Positions 15,272-22,484 of a stretch of 22,484 nt of DNA are shown here, piece by piece. How positions within the stretch are numbered: position 1 is the first letter of the stretch; every line of letters begins with the position of its first letter. This DNA is from an uncultured Bacilli bacterium (lineage in GTDB: Bacteria; Bacillota_I; Bacilli_A; RF39; UBA660), in assembly GCA_934190785.1 (NCBI GenBank), contig CAKPTA010000014.1, forward strand, positions 1-22,484, read 5' to 3'. The position numbers and the translations under genes were made by a program. Below the pieces are notes generated by a model. That model was given only the letters and a program-made list of their open reading frames with translations, made no database searches and had not been told where the DNA came from.

Positions 15272-16696
15272 TTATTTTTCTCTTTTATTGCCAGTATATT
15301 TATATCCAGCATTTAGTAATTTAGTATCATTGTAAACACTCCATTTAGTATCTACACTTTCACTACATGTTTTTGTTCTATATCTATATTGTGTTAATTC
15401 TTTTGTTTCATATACAGGTTCACTAGTTGTTTTCTTTTCATATCCTGTAATTATTGTTTTATTAGCAGTAATTAACTTAGTTACAGTAGCTGTACTCTTA
15501 CAAGAATAAGTAGCTCCTGATACAACACTTCTTACATATTTTTTATAAACATGTCCTGTTGTAGATGAACAATATGATTGACAAAGTGTTTCAGTATCAG
15601 TTACTGGAACATATTTCTCTAAATCTGTATTTTTTAATACTGATGTAGTTGTAATGTATCCAGCATATTCCCAAGCAGTATAAGCAACTGCACCTGTTTG
15701 AGTATAACCATATTCAGTACATAAATTTTGTGTCAAAGTTCCAACAGCAACCTCTTTAGAACCATAAATTGGTTTACTTGTATCATTGGCTGTAGTAGTC
15801 TTATATCCAGTTAATGTTGTACGTTTAATCTTACGATATTGTACTTGACGATTATCAGTTGGTTCAACTCTTTCTTCTGACCATTCAGACCAAGATGAAT
15901 AATCTGAACATGTGCTTGTTGTTTTCTTATATTCATATTCATAATTTTTATCTGGAGTTGGCGTAGGTTCTGGATCTGGAGTTGGCTCTGGATTAGGTGT
16001 TGGCGTTGGCTCTGGTTTTGGAACAATAATATTGTTAATAATATTGTTTGTAATGCTATTGGTAATATTATTGGTAATATTTGTAATGTTATTATTTATA
16101 ACAGTTGTATTATTTGTTGTATTATTTGTTGTATTATTTGTTGGTGTACTTGTGGCAGGCTTTGCTGTTTCTTTATTGTAAACAACTGGTGTTTTAATAT
16201 CAGATTTATTTTTTTCACAAATAGCTGTTTGACAATAATCGTAGCATCCCATATAAACTAATAAATAGTTTTCTTGATTTGTACATTTTAAGTTAACCTT
16301 CATGACAAATTCATTATCATTCTTAGTAACTTCAACATATGAATCAACTAAATCACATTGTTTTCCTTTACTATCTACAAATGGTAAAATAATTTTTTTA
16401 TTTAACATTTCACCTAAATTCATAGATACTTTATCTCCAACATTTTTAGGTAATCTCTCAGTAGTATAATAACTCTTAGCTGCATCTTTCATTGCAATTA
16501 CATTGTTGTTAAATATTTGATCATAAAATACAGACATATCCTGTACTTGTGTGTCATTAGTAGAATTCTTTAAAGCCTTATTTAAATCACTCTTCATTGG
16601 GAATAACCAAACTAGAATAAAAATGAATAGAGCTATAAATAAGAATTGTAAAATGACATTCTTAATTGAAAAATTTCCATTTCTTTCTGTATACAT
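15272..16696 (-). CDS. Surface protein with Asn/Thr and Pro-rich repeats (474 aa)
   Basis: This 474-residue protein has a short cytoplasmic tail, a membrane helix (about 13-33) and a large outside part. Residues 35-175 form a globular region with several Cys. Residues about 186-224 are made almost only of Asn, Thr and Ile in repeated TNN/NIT units. Residues about 226-249 are a Pro/Thr/Glu spacer (PEPTPTP units). The C-terminal part (about 255-474) is Thr/Tyr/Cys-rich with WSEWSEE and similar patterns, possibly disulfide-linked. The start is the ATG at 16696 with GAGGGGG upstream. The likely picture is a stalked, membrane-anchored cell-surface protein. No known family could be named. The Asn/Thr region is encoded by 12-bp tandem repeats that could change length. 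It is the first gene of an operon with the 665-aa protein. Confidence 0.8.
   Translation of the reverse strand: MYTERNGNFSIKNVILQFLFIALFIFILVWLFPMKSDLNKALKNSTNDTQVQDMSVFYDQIFNNNVIAMKDAAKSYYTTERLPKNVGDKVSMNLGEMLNKKIILPFVDSKGKQCDLVDSYVEVTKNDNEFVMKVNLKCTNQENYLLVYMGCYDYCQTAICEKNKSDIKTPVVYNKETAKPATSTPTNNTTNNTTNNTTVINNNITNITNNITNSITNNIINNIIVPKPEPTPTPNPEPTPDPEPTPTPDKNYEYEYKKTTSTCSDYSSWSEWSEERVEPTDNRQVQYRKIKRTTLTGYKTTTANDTSKPIYGSKEVAVGTLTQNLCTEYGYTQTGAVAYTAWEYAGYITTTSVLKNTDLEKYVPVTDTETLCQSYCSSTTGHVYKKYVRSVVSGATYSCKSTATVTKLITANKTIITGYEKKTTSEPVYETKELTQYRYRTKTCSESVDTKWSVYNDTKLLNAGYKYTGNKREK
16105..16140. repeat. In-frame 12-bp tandem repeat in surface-protein gene
   Basis: TTGTATTATTTG occurs three times without a gap (16105-16116, 16117-16128, 16129-16140) and encodes TNNT-type units. 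Related degenerate units continue to about 16020. Because the unit is 12 bases, slippage would change protein length without breaking the frame. Confidence 0.85.
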
Positions 16697-16728
16697 AATA
16701 TAACCCCCTCTTGAAATGTATGTGACGT

Positions 16729-16757
16729 ATATTAGCACAAACCTTAACTATTGTCAA
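16729..16757 (-). promoter_or_regulatory. Strong sigma-A-type promoter of the surface-protein operon
   Basis: On the minus strand the -35 is TTGACA (16752-16757), the spacer is 17 bases, and the -10 is TAATAT (16729-16734) with an extended TGC before it. It is among the best promoters in the window. A 12-bp inverted repeat (16730-16741 and 16794-16805) overlaps it. Confidence 0.85.
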
Positions 16758-16805
16758 GCTTTTGATTTTTTTTGAAAAAATTTCTAAAATTTTTTTGTGC
16801 TAATA
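16730..16805. repeat. 12-bp inverted repeat overlapping the surface-operon promoter
   Basis: TATTAGCACAAA (16730-16741) is repeated in perfect inverted form as TTTGTGCTAATA (16794-16805), with 52 bases between. The segment between them holds the -35 box; the left arm overlaps the -10. The arms contain four G/C positions each, unusual for chance repeats in this AT-rich DNA. Confidence 0.6.
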
Positions 16806-16849
16806 ATCTCTTTGTTGTTAGGATAATATACCACAAAATAACGATTTTG

Positions 16850-17116
16850 TCAAAATTTGAGGGCTACTAATGTTGCTCCTTCATTAAAATAATATGTTTT
16901 AAATTCTAAAACATTTTTATTAGTTCTAAGAAACGAATGGATAGTATTTTTTAAAGTACCACTTCCCTTACCATGAACAATAACTATAACTTCATTTTTT
17001 AATTTAATATTATCTCGAATAAAATCTGAAACAAGCACCCTAGCACTTTCTCTATCAAGACCATGCAGGTCAATTGTAGGTAAATTATTTACAAAAACAA
17101 CATCATTTAATTTCAT
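16850..17116 (-). CDS. Small Smr-domain protein
   Basis: This 88-residue protein consists only of an Smr domain. The family motifs are LDLHGL-type TIDLHGLDRESARVLV (14-29), VIVIVHGKGSGTLK (about 43-56) and the terminal GATLVALKF. In MutS2 and similar proteins this domain is a nuclease or nucleic-acid-binding unit. Stand-alone copies have been linked to RNA or DNA cleavage and to ribosome rescue. Which applies here is unknown. It is very short, with just enough length for the domain. GAGGTG lies before the ATG. It ends with TGA. A promoter overlapping the PPDK terminator (17143-17171) could drive it. No clear terminator follows, so some read-through into the surface operon region is possible. 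Confidence 0.9.
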   Translation of the reverse strand: MKLNDVVFVNNLPTIDLHGLDRESARVLVSDFIRDNIKLKNEVIVIVHGKGSGTLKNTIHSFLRTNKNVLEFKTYYFNEGATLVALKF

Positions 17117-17142
17117 ACGTCACCTCTAAAATATACATAAGT

Positions 17143-17171
17143 ATTATAATCAAAAACAAAAAAATAGTAAA
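17143..17171 (-). promoter_or_regulatory. Possible promoter of the Smr gene
   Basis: On the minus strand TATAAT (17143-17148) and TTTACT (17166-17171) are 17 bases apart. The -35 is part of the PPDK terminator stem. Confidence 0.45.
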
Positions 17172-17191
17172 CTATTTATGTTTACTATTTT
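17154..17191 (-). terminator. Intrinsic terminator of ppdK
   Basis: AAAATAGTAAAC (17161-17172) pairs perfectly with GTTTACTATTTT (17180-17191), a 12-bp stem with a 7-base loop. A T-run follows on the minus strand. The last codons and stop of ppdK lie inside the hairpin. Confidence 0.88.
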
Positions 17192-19799
17192 GAATATTAG
17201 CTTGTGCTGCTGCTAATCTAGCAGCTGGAACTCTATATGGAGAACAAGAAACATAATCCAAATTAATTCTATCGAAGAAAGAAATACTCTCAGGATCTCC
17301 ACCATGCTCACCGCAGATTCCAACTTCAAGTGTAGGTCTAATTTTTTTAGCACTCTCTATAGCATAATTCATAAGTAATCCAACACCATATTCATCAACA
17401 TGTTTAAATGGATCTTTATCAATAATCTTTTTATCCAAATAAGTTTGCATAAACTTAGATGAATCATCTCTTGAAAATCCATATGTAAGTTGTGTTAAAT
17501 CATTTGTACCAAAACTAAAGAATTCTGCTTCAATTGCAATCTCATCAGCTAGCATACATGCTCTTGGAACTTCAATCATCGTTCCAATATGATATGGTAT
17601 ATCCATGCCAAATTCTTCCATAGCTTGTTTAGCTGTACTAATAACAATACCCTTTACATACTTAAGTTCTTTTAAATCTTGAATAAGTGGAATCATTATT
17701 TCAGGATAAACATGCTTTCCCTCTTTTGTAACTTCTATAGCTGCCTCAATTATTGCTCTTGTTTGCATTACAGCTATATCAGGATAAGATACATCTAGTC
17801 TGCATCCTCTATGTCCCATCATTGGATTAAACTCTTTTAGTGAATCTATATGTTTAGTTAAATCATCTACAGACATAGATAAGCTTGTCGCTAATTCAAC
17901 AATTTCTTCTTTCGTATGTGGTAAAAATTCATGAAGTGGTGGATCTAAATAACGTATAGTAACTGGATGTCCATCCATGATTCTAAATAAATCAATAAAA
18001 TCATTTTTTTGAATTGTAAATAAATGAGCCAATGCTTTTGTTCTTTGCGTTTCTGTTTTAGCAGCAATCATCTGACGCATATAAAATATTCTCGTCTTTT
18101 CAAAAAACATATGTTCAGTTCTGCATAATCCTATACCTTCAGCTCCAAAAAGAAGTGCTACTTTAGCATCACGAGCCGTATCAGCATTAACCTTTATACC
18201 AAGTTTTCTATGCTTATCAGCTATACTCATGAACTCTTTAAAATCACCATCAATGCTAGCAGCTTCAAGTTCTATTTCTCCTAAATAAACATTTCCACTT
18301 GTTCCATCTAGAGATATTACATCACCTTCATGTAAAACTGTTCCATTTTCAAAAGATATAGTTTTATTTATTTGATCAACAATAATAGAACTACATCCAC
18401 TTACACAACATTTCCCCATTCCACGGGCAACAACAGCAGCATGTGATGTCATTCCACCACTTGCAGTTAACACACCTTGTGCCTTATTCATTCCAATAAT
18501 ATCTTCTGGTGATGTTTCACTTCTAACTAAAATAGCTTTTATACCGTTTTCAACCGCTTTAACTACATCATCTGTTGAAAAATATATAGAACCAACAGCT
18601 GCTCCTGGAGAAGCTGCAAGACCACTTGTAAGTTTATTAGCAGAATCTAAAGCAGTAGTTTTAAAGTGTTCATGTAAAAGTTGATCTAAATCATTAGGAT
18701 TAACACGCATAATAGCTTCTTCTTCAGTTATTAAACCGTTCTTTAAAAAGTCAAGCGCAATTTTAATAGCAGCTACAGCTGTTCTTTTTCCATTTCTAGT
18801 TTGAAGCATATAAAGTTTGCCATTTTCAATAGTAAATTCCATATCCTGCATATCACGATAATGTTCTTCTAATATATTAGCGTATTTTACAAACTCATCA
18901 TATATATTAGGCATTTTATCTTTTAATGTATCGATAGAAAGCGGTGTTCTAATTCCTGCAACAACATCTTCACCTTGAGCATTAATCAAATATTCACCAT
19001 ATAGCTTATGTTCTCCAGTTGCAGGATTTCTAGTAAATGCCACCCCAGTTCCTGAATTTTCACCAAAATTTCCATAAACCATTTCCTGAACATTTACAGC
19101 TGTCCCCCATGAATCAGGAATATCGTTCATTTTACGATAAACTTGAGCTCTTTTAGTATTCCATGATTTAAACACTGCTTGAATAGCACTAATAAGTTGT
19201 GTTTCAACTTCACTTGGAAATGGTACTCCACCTATTTCTTCATATAATTTTTTATATTCCTCAGTTAGATACTTCATATCATTAGAATCAAGGTCTGTAT
19301 CACTATTAACGCCACGGTCTTTCTTTAGTTTAGTAAGTAAATCTTCAAACTTATTTCTATCATATCCCATAACTACATCAGCATACATAGTAATAAATCT
19401 ACGATATGAATCATAAACAAAACGAGCAGAATAACCTTTTTTTATTAAAGCATCCTTTACTTCATCATTTAATCCTAAATTTAAAATTGTATCCATCATT
19501 CCAGGCATACTTGCACGAGCACCACTTCGAACAGATAATAAAAGCGGATTTTCACTGTCACCAAGTTTTTTTCCAGTCGAAGCTTCAAGCTTACCTAAAG
19601 TATCAAAAATCTCATCTTCAATTGCAGAAGTAATACTTCCACCTTTAGCATAATAATCATTACAAGCATTTGTACTAACAATAAATCCTTGTGGTACTGG
19701 AAGTCCTAATTTAGTCATTTCTGCTAAATTCGCTCCTTTACCTCCAAGAATATCACGCATATCTTTATTTCCCTCATCAAATAGGTATACATATTTCAT
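17172..19799 (-). CDS. ppdK: Pyruvate, phosphate dikinase
   Basis: This 875-residue enzyme has full family length. It interconverts pyruvate, ATP and phosphate with PEP, AMP and pyrophosphate in the cytosol, linking glycolysis and PEP supply. The N-terminal ATP-grasp domain starts with GGKGANLAEMTKLGLPVPQGF (19-39). The central phosphohistidine domain has GGMTSHAAVVARGMGKCC with the carrier His453 and the conserved Thr451. The C-terminal TIM-barrel PEP/pyruvate domain ends with GICGEHGGDP and catalytic Cys829. All key residues are present. AGGAGG precedes the ATG by 7 bases. The promoter at 19827-19855 is good, and a strong terminator lies at the 3' end, so this is a single-gene unit. PPi-dependent glycolysis is common in anaerobic Bacillota; its direction here is inferred only. 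Confidence 0.97.
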   Translation of the reverse strand: MKYVYLFDEGNKDMRDILGGKGANLAEMTKLGLPVPQGFIVSTNACNDYYAKGGSITSAIEDEIFDTLGKLEASTGKKLGDSENPLLLSVRSGARASMPGMMDTILNLGLNDEVKDALIKKGYSARFVYDSYRRFITMYADVVMGYDRNKFEDLLTKLKKDRGVNSDTDLDSNDMKYLTEEYKKLYEEIGGVPFPSEVETQLISAIQAVFKSWNTKRAQVYRKMNDIPDSWGTAVNVQEMVYGNFGENSGTGVAFTRNPATGEHKLYGEYLINAQGEDVVAGIRTPLSIDTLKDKMPNIYDEFVKYANILEEHYRDMQDMEFTIENGKLYMLQTRNGKRTAVAAIKIALDFLKNGLITEEEAIMRVNPNDLDQLLHEHFKTTALDSANKLTSGLAASPGAAVGSIYFSTDDVVKAVENGIKAILVRSETSPEDIIGMNKAQGVLTASGGMTSHAAVVARGMGKCCVSGCSSIIVDQINKTISFENGTVLHEGDVISLDGTSGNVYLGEIELEAASIDGDFKEFMSIADKHRKLGIKVNADTARDAKVALLFGAEGIGLCRTEHMFFEKTRIFYMRQMIAAKTETQRTKALAHLFTIQKNDFIDLFRIMDGHPVTIRYLDPPLHEFLPHTKEEIVELATSLSMSVDDLTKHIDSLKEFNPMMGHRGCRLDVSYPDIAVMQTRAIIEAAIEVTKEGKHVYPEIMIPLIQDLKELKYVKGIVISTAKQAMEEFGMDIPYHIGTMIEVPRACMLADEIAIEAEFFSFGTNDLTQLTYGFSRDDSSKFMQTYLDKKIIDKDPFKHVDEYGVGLLMNYAIESAKKIRPTLEVGICGEHGGDPESISFFDRINLDYVSCSPYRVPAARLAAAQANIQNSKHK

Positions 19800-19826
19800 A
19801 TGATAGCCTCCTTTTTATTCTAATTA

Positions 19827-19855
19827 ATTATAACAAATTATATTTTCAACTTCAA
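19827..19855 (-). promoter_or_regulatory. Sigma-A-type promoter of ppdK
   Basis: On the minus strand TTGAAG (19850-19855), a 17-base spacer and a perfect TATAAT (19827-19832). The start would lie about 20 bases before the ATG. Confidence 0.7.
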
Positions 19856-19881
19856 TTTCTGAAATATCAGTTGACACTATT

Positions 19882-20784
19882 TTACTCATCATCTTTAATA
19901 GCACGTGGATGTGTATGCAAATAAATATCTCTAAGTCTTTCATTAGTGACATGTGTATAAATCTGTGTTGTTGACAAATTTTCATGTCCTAAAAGCTCTT
20001 GAACAACTTTTAAATCAGCACCTGCTTCAAGCATATGCGTTGCAAATGTATGTCTAAGCATATGAGGATGAATATGAATATCCATTGCACTCTTTTTAAC
20101 AATTGAATCAAAAATAGTTTGAACACCCCTTGTTGTTAATTGATCACCAAATCTATTTAAAAAAACATACTCAGAACTCTTTCCTCTAAGCAAAGATTTT
20201 CTCCCATCATTTAAATACATTGTAAGTTTTCTTTTCAATTCATCCCCAAACAATACCATTCTTTGTTTCTTTCCTTTTCCCATAATACGAAGAGAATTTG
20301 TTCCAAAGGAAATATCATCAAGTTTTAAATTAACACATTCAAAAACACGAATTCCTGTTGAATAAAAAGTCTCAAGCATTGCACTATCTCTCTGTCCAAG
20401 TGGAAGTTTGGTATCTGGAAAATCAAGTAACTGTTCAACAGCTCTATAATTTAAAACCTCAGGTAAATCACGCCCACGCTTTGGAAAAGAAATTAAAAGC
20501 ATTGGATTATTTTTTATTCTTTTAGTTCTAACAAGCCATTTAAAAAAAGAACGAAGAGCACTAAGATATCTAGATACACTATTGTCAGATATTTTTTTCT
20601 GATATAAAGCCCCCAAATACCCTCTTAATATCGAATAATCAACATATTTAAAATTTGATATATGATTTACCATTAAAAAGGTATAAAAATCAATTAAACA
20701 TTGTTTATATCCAGAAATAGTATGTTCAGAATAATTACGCTCATATTTTAAATATGAAACATAAGCTTCAATATCATTCATCAT
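19882..20784 (-). CDS. Xer-type tyrosine recombinase
   Basis: This 300-residue protein has a SAM-like core-binding domain (about 3-90, with ERNYSEHTISGYKQCLIDF) and a catalytic domain (about 110-295). Catalytic residues are in place: Arg146 in STGIRVFE, Lys in MGKGKKQR (about 170), His241 and Arg244 in HPHMLRH, His267 in LLGHENLS and nucleophile Tyr276 in IYTHV. Length fits XerC/XerD, which resolve chromosome dimers at dif. The box around Arg146 reads GIRVFE where GLRxSE is usual, a mild deviation. A XerC, XerD or single XerH/XerS-like role cannot be decided. The start is ATG 20784 with AAAGGAG eight bases upstream; a second ATG follows immediately. It lies between ppdK and two small unknown genes, without phage genes nearby. 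Confidence 0.9.
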   Translation of the reverse strand: MMNDIEAYVSYLKYERNYSEHTISGYKQCLIDFYTFLMVNHISNFKYVDYSILRGYLGALYQKKISDNSVSRYLSALRSFFKWLVRTKRIKNNPMLLISFPKRGRDLPEVLNYRAVEQLLDFPDTKLPLGQRDSAMLETFYSTGIRVFECVNLKLDDISFGTNSLRIMGKGKKQRMVLFGDELKRKLTMYLNDGRKSLLRGKSSEYVFLNRFGDQLTTRGVQTIFDSIVKKSAMDIHIHPHMLRHTFATHMLEAGADLKVVQELLGHENLSTTQIYTHVTNERLRDIYLHTHPRAIKDDE

Positions 20785-20800
20785 AAACGTAACTCCTTTC

Positions 20801-20827
20801 AAAAAGAAGGTAACTTACGCTACCTTC
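20801..20827 (-). terminator. Intrinsic terminator before the Xer gene
   Basis: GAAGGTA pairs with TACCTTC (20806-20812 with 20821-20827) around an 8-base loop, followed by five T residues on the minus strand. It overlaps the end of the 73-aa gene and stands about 10 bases before the Xer ribosome-binding site, so it may also limit expression of that gene. Confidence 0.7.
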
Positions 20828-21036
20828 CTAAATCTGTTTGTATCCTCCATGTCCTTAACTATAGCATTAGTTAAAAGTTTTTCAATATTTGCACATTCCT
20901 TACTCATACTTGCATATAATCTAAAGTTTTCTATTTGTTCACTTGTTCTAGGTTTACTAATAAAAGCTTCAGCTATTTTAGTATCTACTAGAATAGCTAC
21001 ACTAGGATTATTAAAACGATAATTCATCTCATTCAT
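20815..21036 (-). CDS. Small hypothetical protein, 73 aa
   Basis: I do not recognise this short soluble protein. It is charged and probably helical in its second half (SKPRTSEQIENFRLYASMSKECANIEKLL is continuous helix-like sequence, quoted in part: EQIENFRLYASMSKECANI). Its ATG shares bases with the TGA stop of the preceding gene (ATGA overlap at 21033-21036), and AAGGGG lies about 10 bases upstream. It is therefore translated together with that gene and probably acts with it. A terminator directly follows its stop codon. Confidence 0.65.
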   Translation of the reverse strand: MNEMNYRFNNPSVAILVDTKIAEAFISKPRTSEQIENFRLYASMSKECANIEKLLTNAIVKDMEDTNRFRKVA

Positions 21037-21581
21037 GCTATCTCAACCCCTTCATCAATTAAAGCCTGTGTAATAATAGAAGCATCTTGCTCAAAAAAGG
21101 CCTTAAATAAAATATCAGTATCAATCATATTACAAAGTAAATTAACAGAAATTACTTCATCCTCTAAATACGTATTATCACTATCATTTCCAACAAGTAA
21201 ATTAGTAAGCATTTCAATATAACCAGCTTGCAGTGCCTCAAACTTGTTGTCAATATTAAATCCTATTTTTTCACCATCACATGCAATCAAAGATAAAATA
21301 GCTGACATCATTACATGTTTCATATCAAATCCGTCATTCATAATATCAACATTAAATTCCAAAATATTATCTTTAATATTATATTTAAAAATACGTCGAT
21401 TAACAAACTTATTAGATTTAATAATAGATAAATTAGGTAAAATACGTGCTAAATTATTAAGTGAAACATTAGCAAACTTCTCATTAAAAAGAATAATTAG
21501 TTCTCGCATATTATCTTTTACAGCAGTATCTATTGATTTATTATTATCAAGTAAAGTTAAAACCTGATTTATTGTAACCAT
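21033..21581 (-). CDS. Hypothetical protein, about 182 aa
   Basis: This is an unrecognised soluble protein, Asn/Asp/Leu/Ile-rich and predicted mostly helical, without a signal peptide or membrane helix. Blocks such as NVSLNNLARILPNLSIIK and ILFKAFFEQDASIITQALIDEG suggest a helical fold. The start is uncertain. A GTG at 21602 and ATG codons at 21587 and 21581 are in frame. GGTGAT lies about 9 bases before the ATG at 21581, which is therefore preferred, but only 3 before the one at 21587. It forms an overlapping pair with the 73-aa gene. The upstream FGE-like gene ends in a terminator at 21638-21659, so this pair has its own transcription start, for which I see only AT-rich candidates. Confidence 0.65.
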   Translation of the reverse strand: MVTINQVLTLLDNNKSIDTAVKDNMRELIILFNEKFANVSLNNLARILPNLSIIKSNKFVNRRIFKYNIKDNILEFNVDIMNDGFDMKHVMMSAILSLIACDGEKIGFNIDNKFEALQAGYIEMLTNLLVGNDSDNTYLEDEVISVNLLCNMIDTDILFKAFFEQDASIITQALIDEGVEIA

Positions 21582-21637
21582 GTCCATAGTATCACCATAC
21601 ACATTTTAACATATTTATAAAAAAAAGTACATACAAA

Positions 21638-21659
21638 AAAAAGACAATTATGTCTTTTT
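21638..21659 (-). terminator. Intrinsic terminator of the FGE-like surface-protein gene
   Basis: AAAAAGACA (21638-21646) pairs with TGTCTTTTT (21651-21659) around a 4-base loop. A T-run follows on the minus strand, about 20 bases after the stop codon. Confidence 0.85.
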
Positions 21660-21680
21660 AAAAATATCAAAGTAAAATCA

Positions 21681-22484
21681 TTAAGATAGTGCAAGACGAA
21701 AACTAATCCACTCACTTATACTTCCATTATCTCTACTAAAATCAAATGCGCCAGATAAAACTCCAGCCGTATAACCACCACCACGATCAAACCAAGAATA
21801 AACTGAATCAATAAAATAAGCAGATGAACCAAACCAAGAGTTATGTATTCTATTGTTTCCATCTCTATCGCTATAAAGATAAAATGCACCTATTTCTCCC
21901 GTTGCATCCCCTAAAATACGCTTATTATAACTTGTCCAACCACTATCACTTGGATAAACATCAAAATATTTTGAATCATACTTAGATATTGAGGCTGCAT
22001 CAAAACCGCTATCTTTATATGTATCTTTTACATATGAAGCCATGTATTCCCATGCGCCTCCACTCATATCATATACTCCACTTATATTTCCAGTTGTACT
22101 TGCCTTATATCCTGTTTCTGTATTATATGCAAGTGTCACACTTGTATCAGTTCCATATGTTCCAGGATAACTACTCTGATTTGTTCCTTCTACGGCACTA
22201 TATCCTGTTATAAAACTACTATTATTATTTATATTTACTTCATCATTTATTCCATATACTGAATATGATAAGTATGTAGCAGCTCCCCACTCAGTATTCT
22301 TTAACATATGACTATCTAGATTTCTATTATAATTGTAAGATAACTCAAACATTGTCTTTACATTTATATTTCGAAGTGATGTATTATTTGGTTTTACTGT
22401 TATATTACTTGTACTTCCCGTCACTTCAAATTTTCCCATCCAAAATCCATTACTTTCAAAACTTGTAAAGGCTGGATGTGTTAA
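21681..22484 (-). CDS. FGE-sulfatase-like surface protein, 3' part (5' end outside window)
   Basis: The reading frame stays open to the right edge. The codons beyond the internal Met at 22439 read THPAFTFSESNGFWMGKFEV, so the true start lies outside the window. The visible 268 residues match the formylglycine-generating-enzyme/sulfatase-modifying fold as used in surface proteins of gut Bacillota: GFWMGKFEVTG, KNTEWGAATYLSYSVYG, SGVYDMSGGAWEYM, SWFDRGGGY and a terminal SFRLALS resembling the GFR ending of the fold. The fold is related to C-type lectins, and such copies usually lack enzymatic Cys residues; none is visible here. It is probably a secreted or surface ligand-binding protein, with an N-terminal signal or pilin-like part expected upstream. 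That is inference. A terminator follows at 21638-21659. Confidence 0.75.
   Translation of the reverse strand, partial: LTHPAFTSFESNGFWMGKFEVTGSTSNITVKPNNTSLRNINVKTMFELSYNYNRNLDSHMLKNTEWGAATYLSYSVYGINDEVNINNNSSFITGYSAVEGTNQSSYPGTYGTDTSVTLAYNTETGYKASTTGNISGVYDMSGGAWEYMASYVKDTYKDSGFDAASISKYDSKYFDVYPSDSGWTSYNKRILGDATGEIGAFYLYSDRDGNNRIHNSWFGSSAYFIDSVYSWFDRGGGYTAGVLSGAFDFSRDNGSISEWISFRLALS

Noticed and set aside
16018..16145. CRISPR-like array in the repeated region
   Set aside because: The 12-bp units have no spacers and are in-frame coding repeats of the surface protein.
16768..16800. Terminator after the Smr gene from an A/T hairpin
   Set aside because: The stem consists only of A and T, with no proper U-run on the gene strand and lying close to the next promoter; too weak to list.
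19406..19633. Plus-strand ORF of 75 codons inside ppdK
   Set aside because: It is antisense to a highly conserved enzyme gene, without start signals.

Overview
The window comes from a very AT-rich, low-GC Gram-positive bacterium. TGG encodes tryptophan and TGA is used as a stop (for example in the Smr gene), so the standard bacterial code applies and this is not a code-4 Mycoplasma. A LtaS-type polymerase, a LemA/DUF2207 pair, pyruvate phosphate dikinase, Asn/Thr-rich surface proteins and an FGE-like surface protein together suggest an uncultured gut Bacillota (Bacilli/RF39-like). That placement is inference. Every intact gene is on the minus strand; only a candidate small RNA and a gene remnant (about 4.07-4.54 kb) are on the plus strand.

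Positions 1-4,000 look accessory and are extremely AT-rich. They hold a membrane-anchored XRE regulator, a GNAT/YoaP-type acetyltransferase, a membrane acyltransferase and a PstS-like gene broken by an internal deletion. Related imperfect palindromes sit right at the stop codons and between these genes (copies at 6-23, 684-724, 1485-1527, 2857-2890, 3969-3984), so the region resembles a gene-cassette array. Positions 4,000-4,560 hold a promoter-RNA-terminator unit that I cannot assign to a family and a decayed KilA-N-type gene, both on the plus strand.

Positions 4,611-9,990 hold a DUF2207 membrane protein with LemA, a protein of the DNA base hypermodification (helix-hairpin-helix) family, and a fusion of a ppGpp-hydrolase-like HD domain with a P-loop nucleotide kinase. 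The last two are neighbours and may form a functional pair. Positions 9,985-16,760 are an envelope region: a LtaS-like synthase translationally coupled to a small membrane protein, a small unknown protein, and a two-gene operon of repeat-rich surface proteins. That operon's strong promoter is overlapped by a 12-bp inverted repeat.

Positions 16,850-20,800 are more housekeeping: an Smr protein, PPDK and a Xer-type tyrosine recombinase. The right end has two overlapping small unknown genes and the 3' part of an FGE-sulfatase-like surface protein that runs off the window. Most transcription units end in clear intrinsic terminators. Several of these include the stop codon or touch the next gene's promoter, so the layout is compact.
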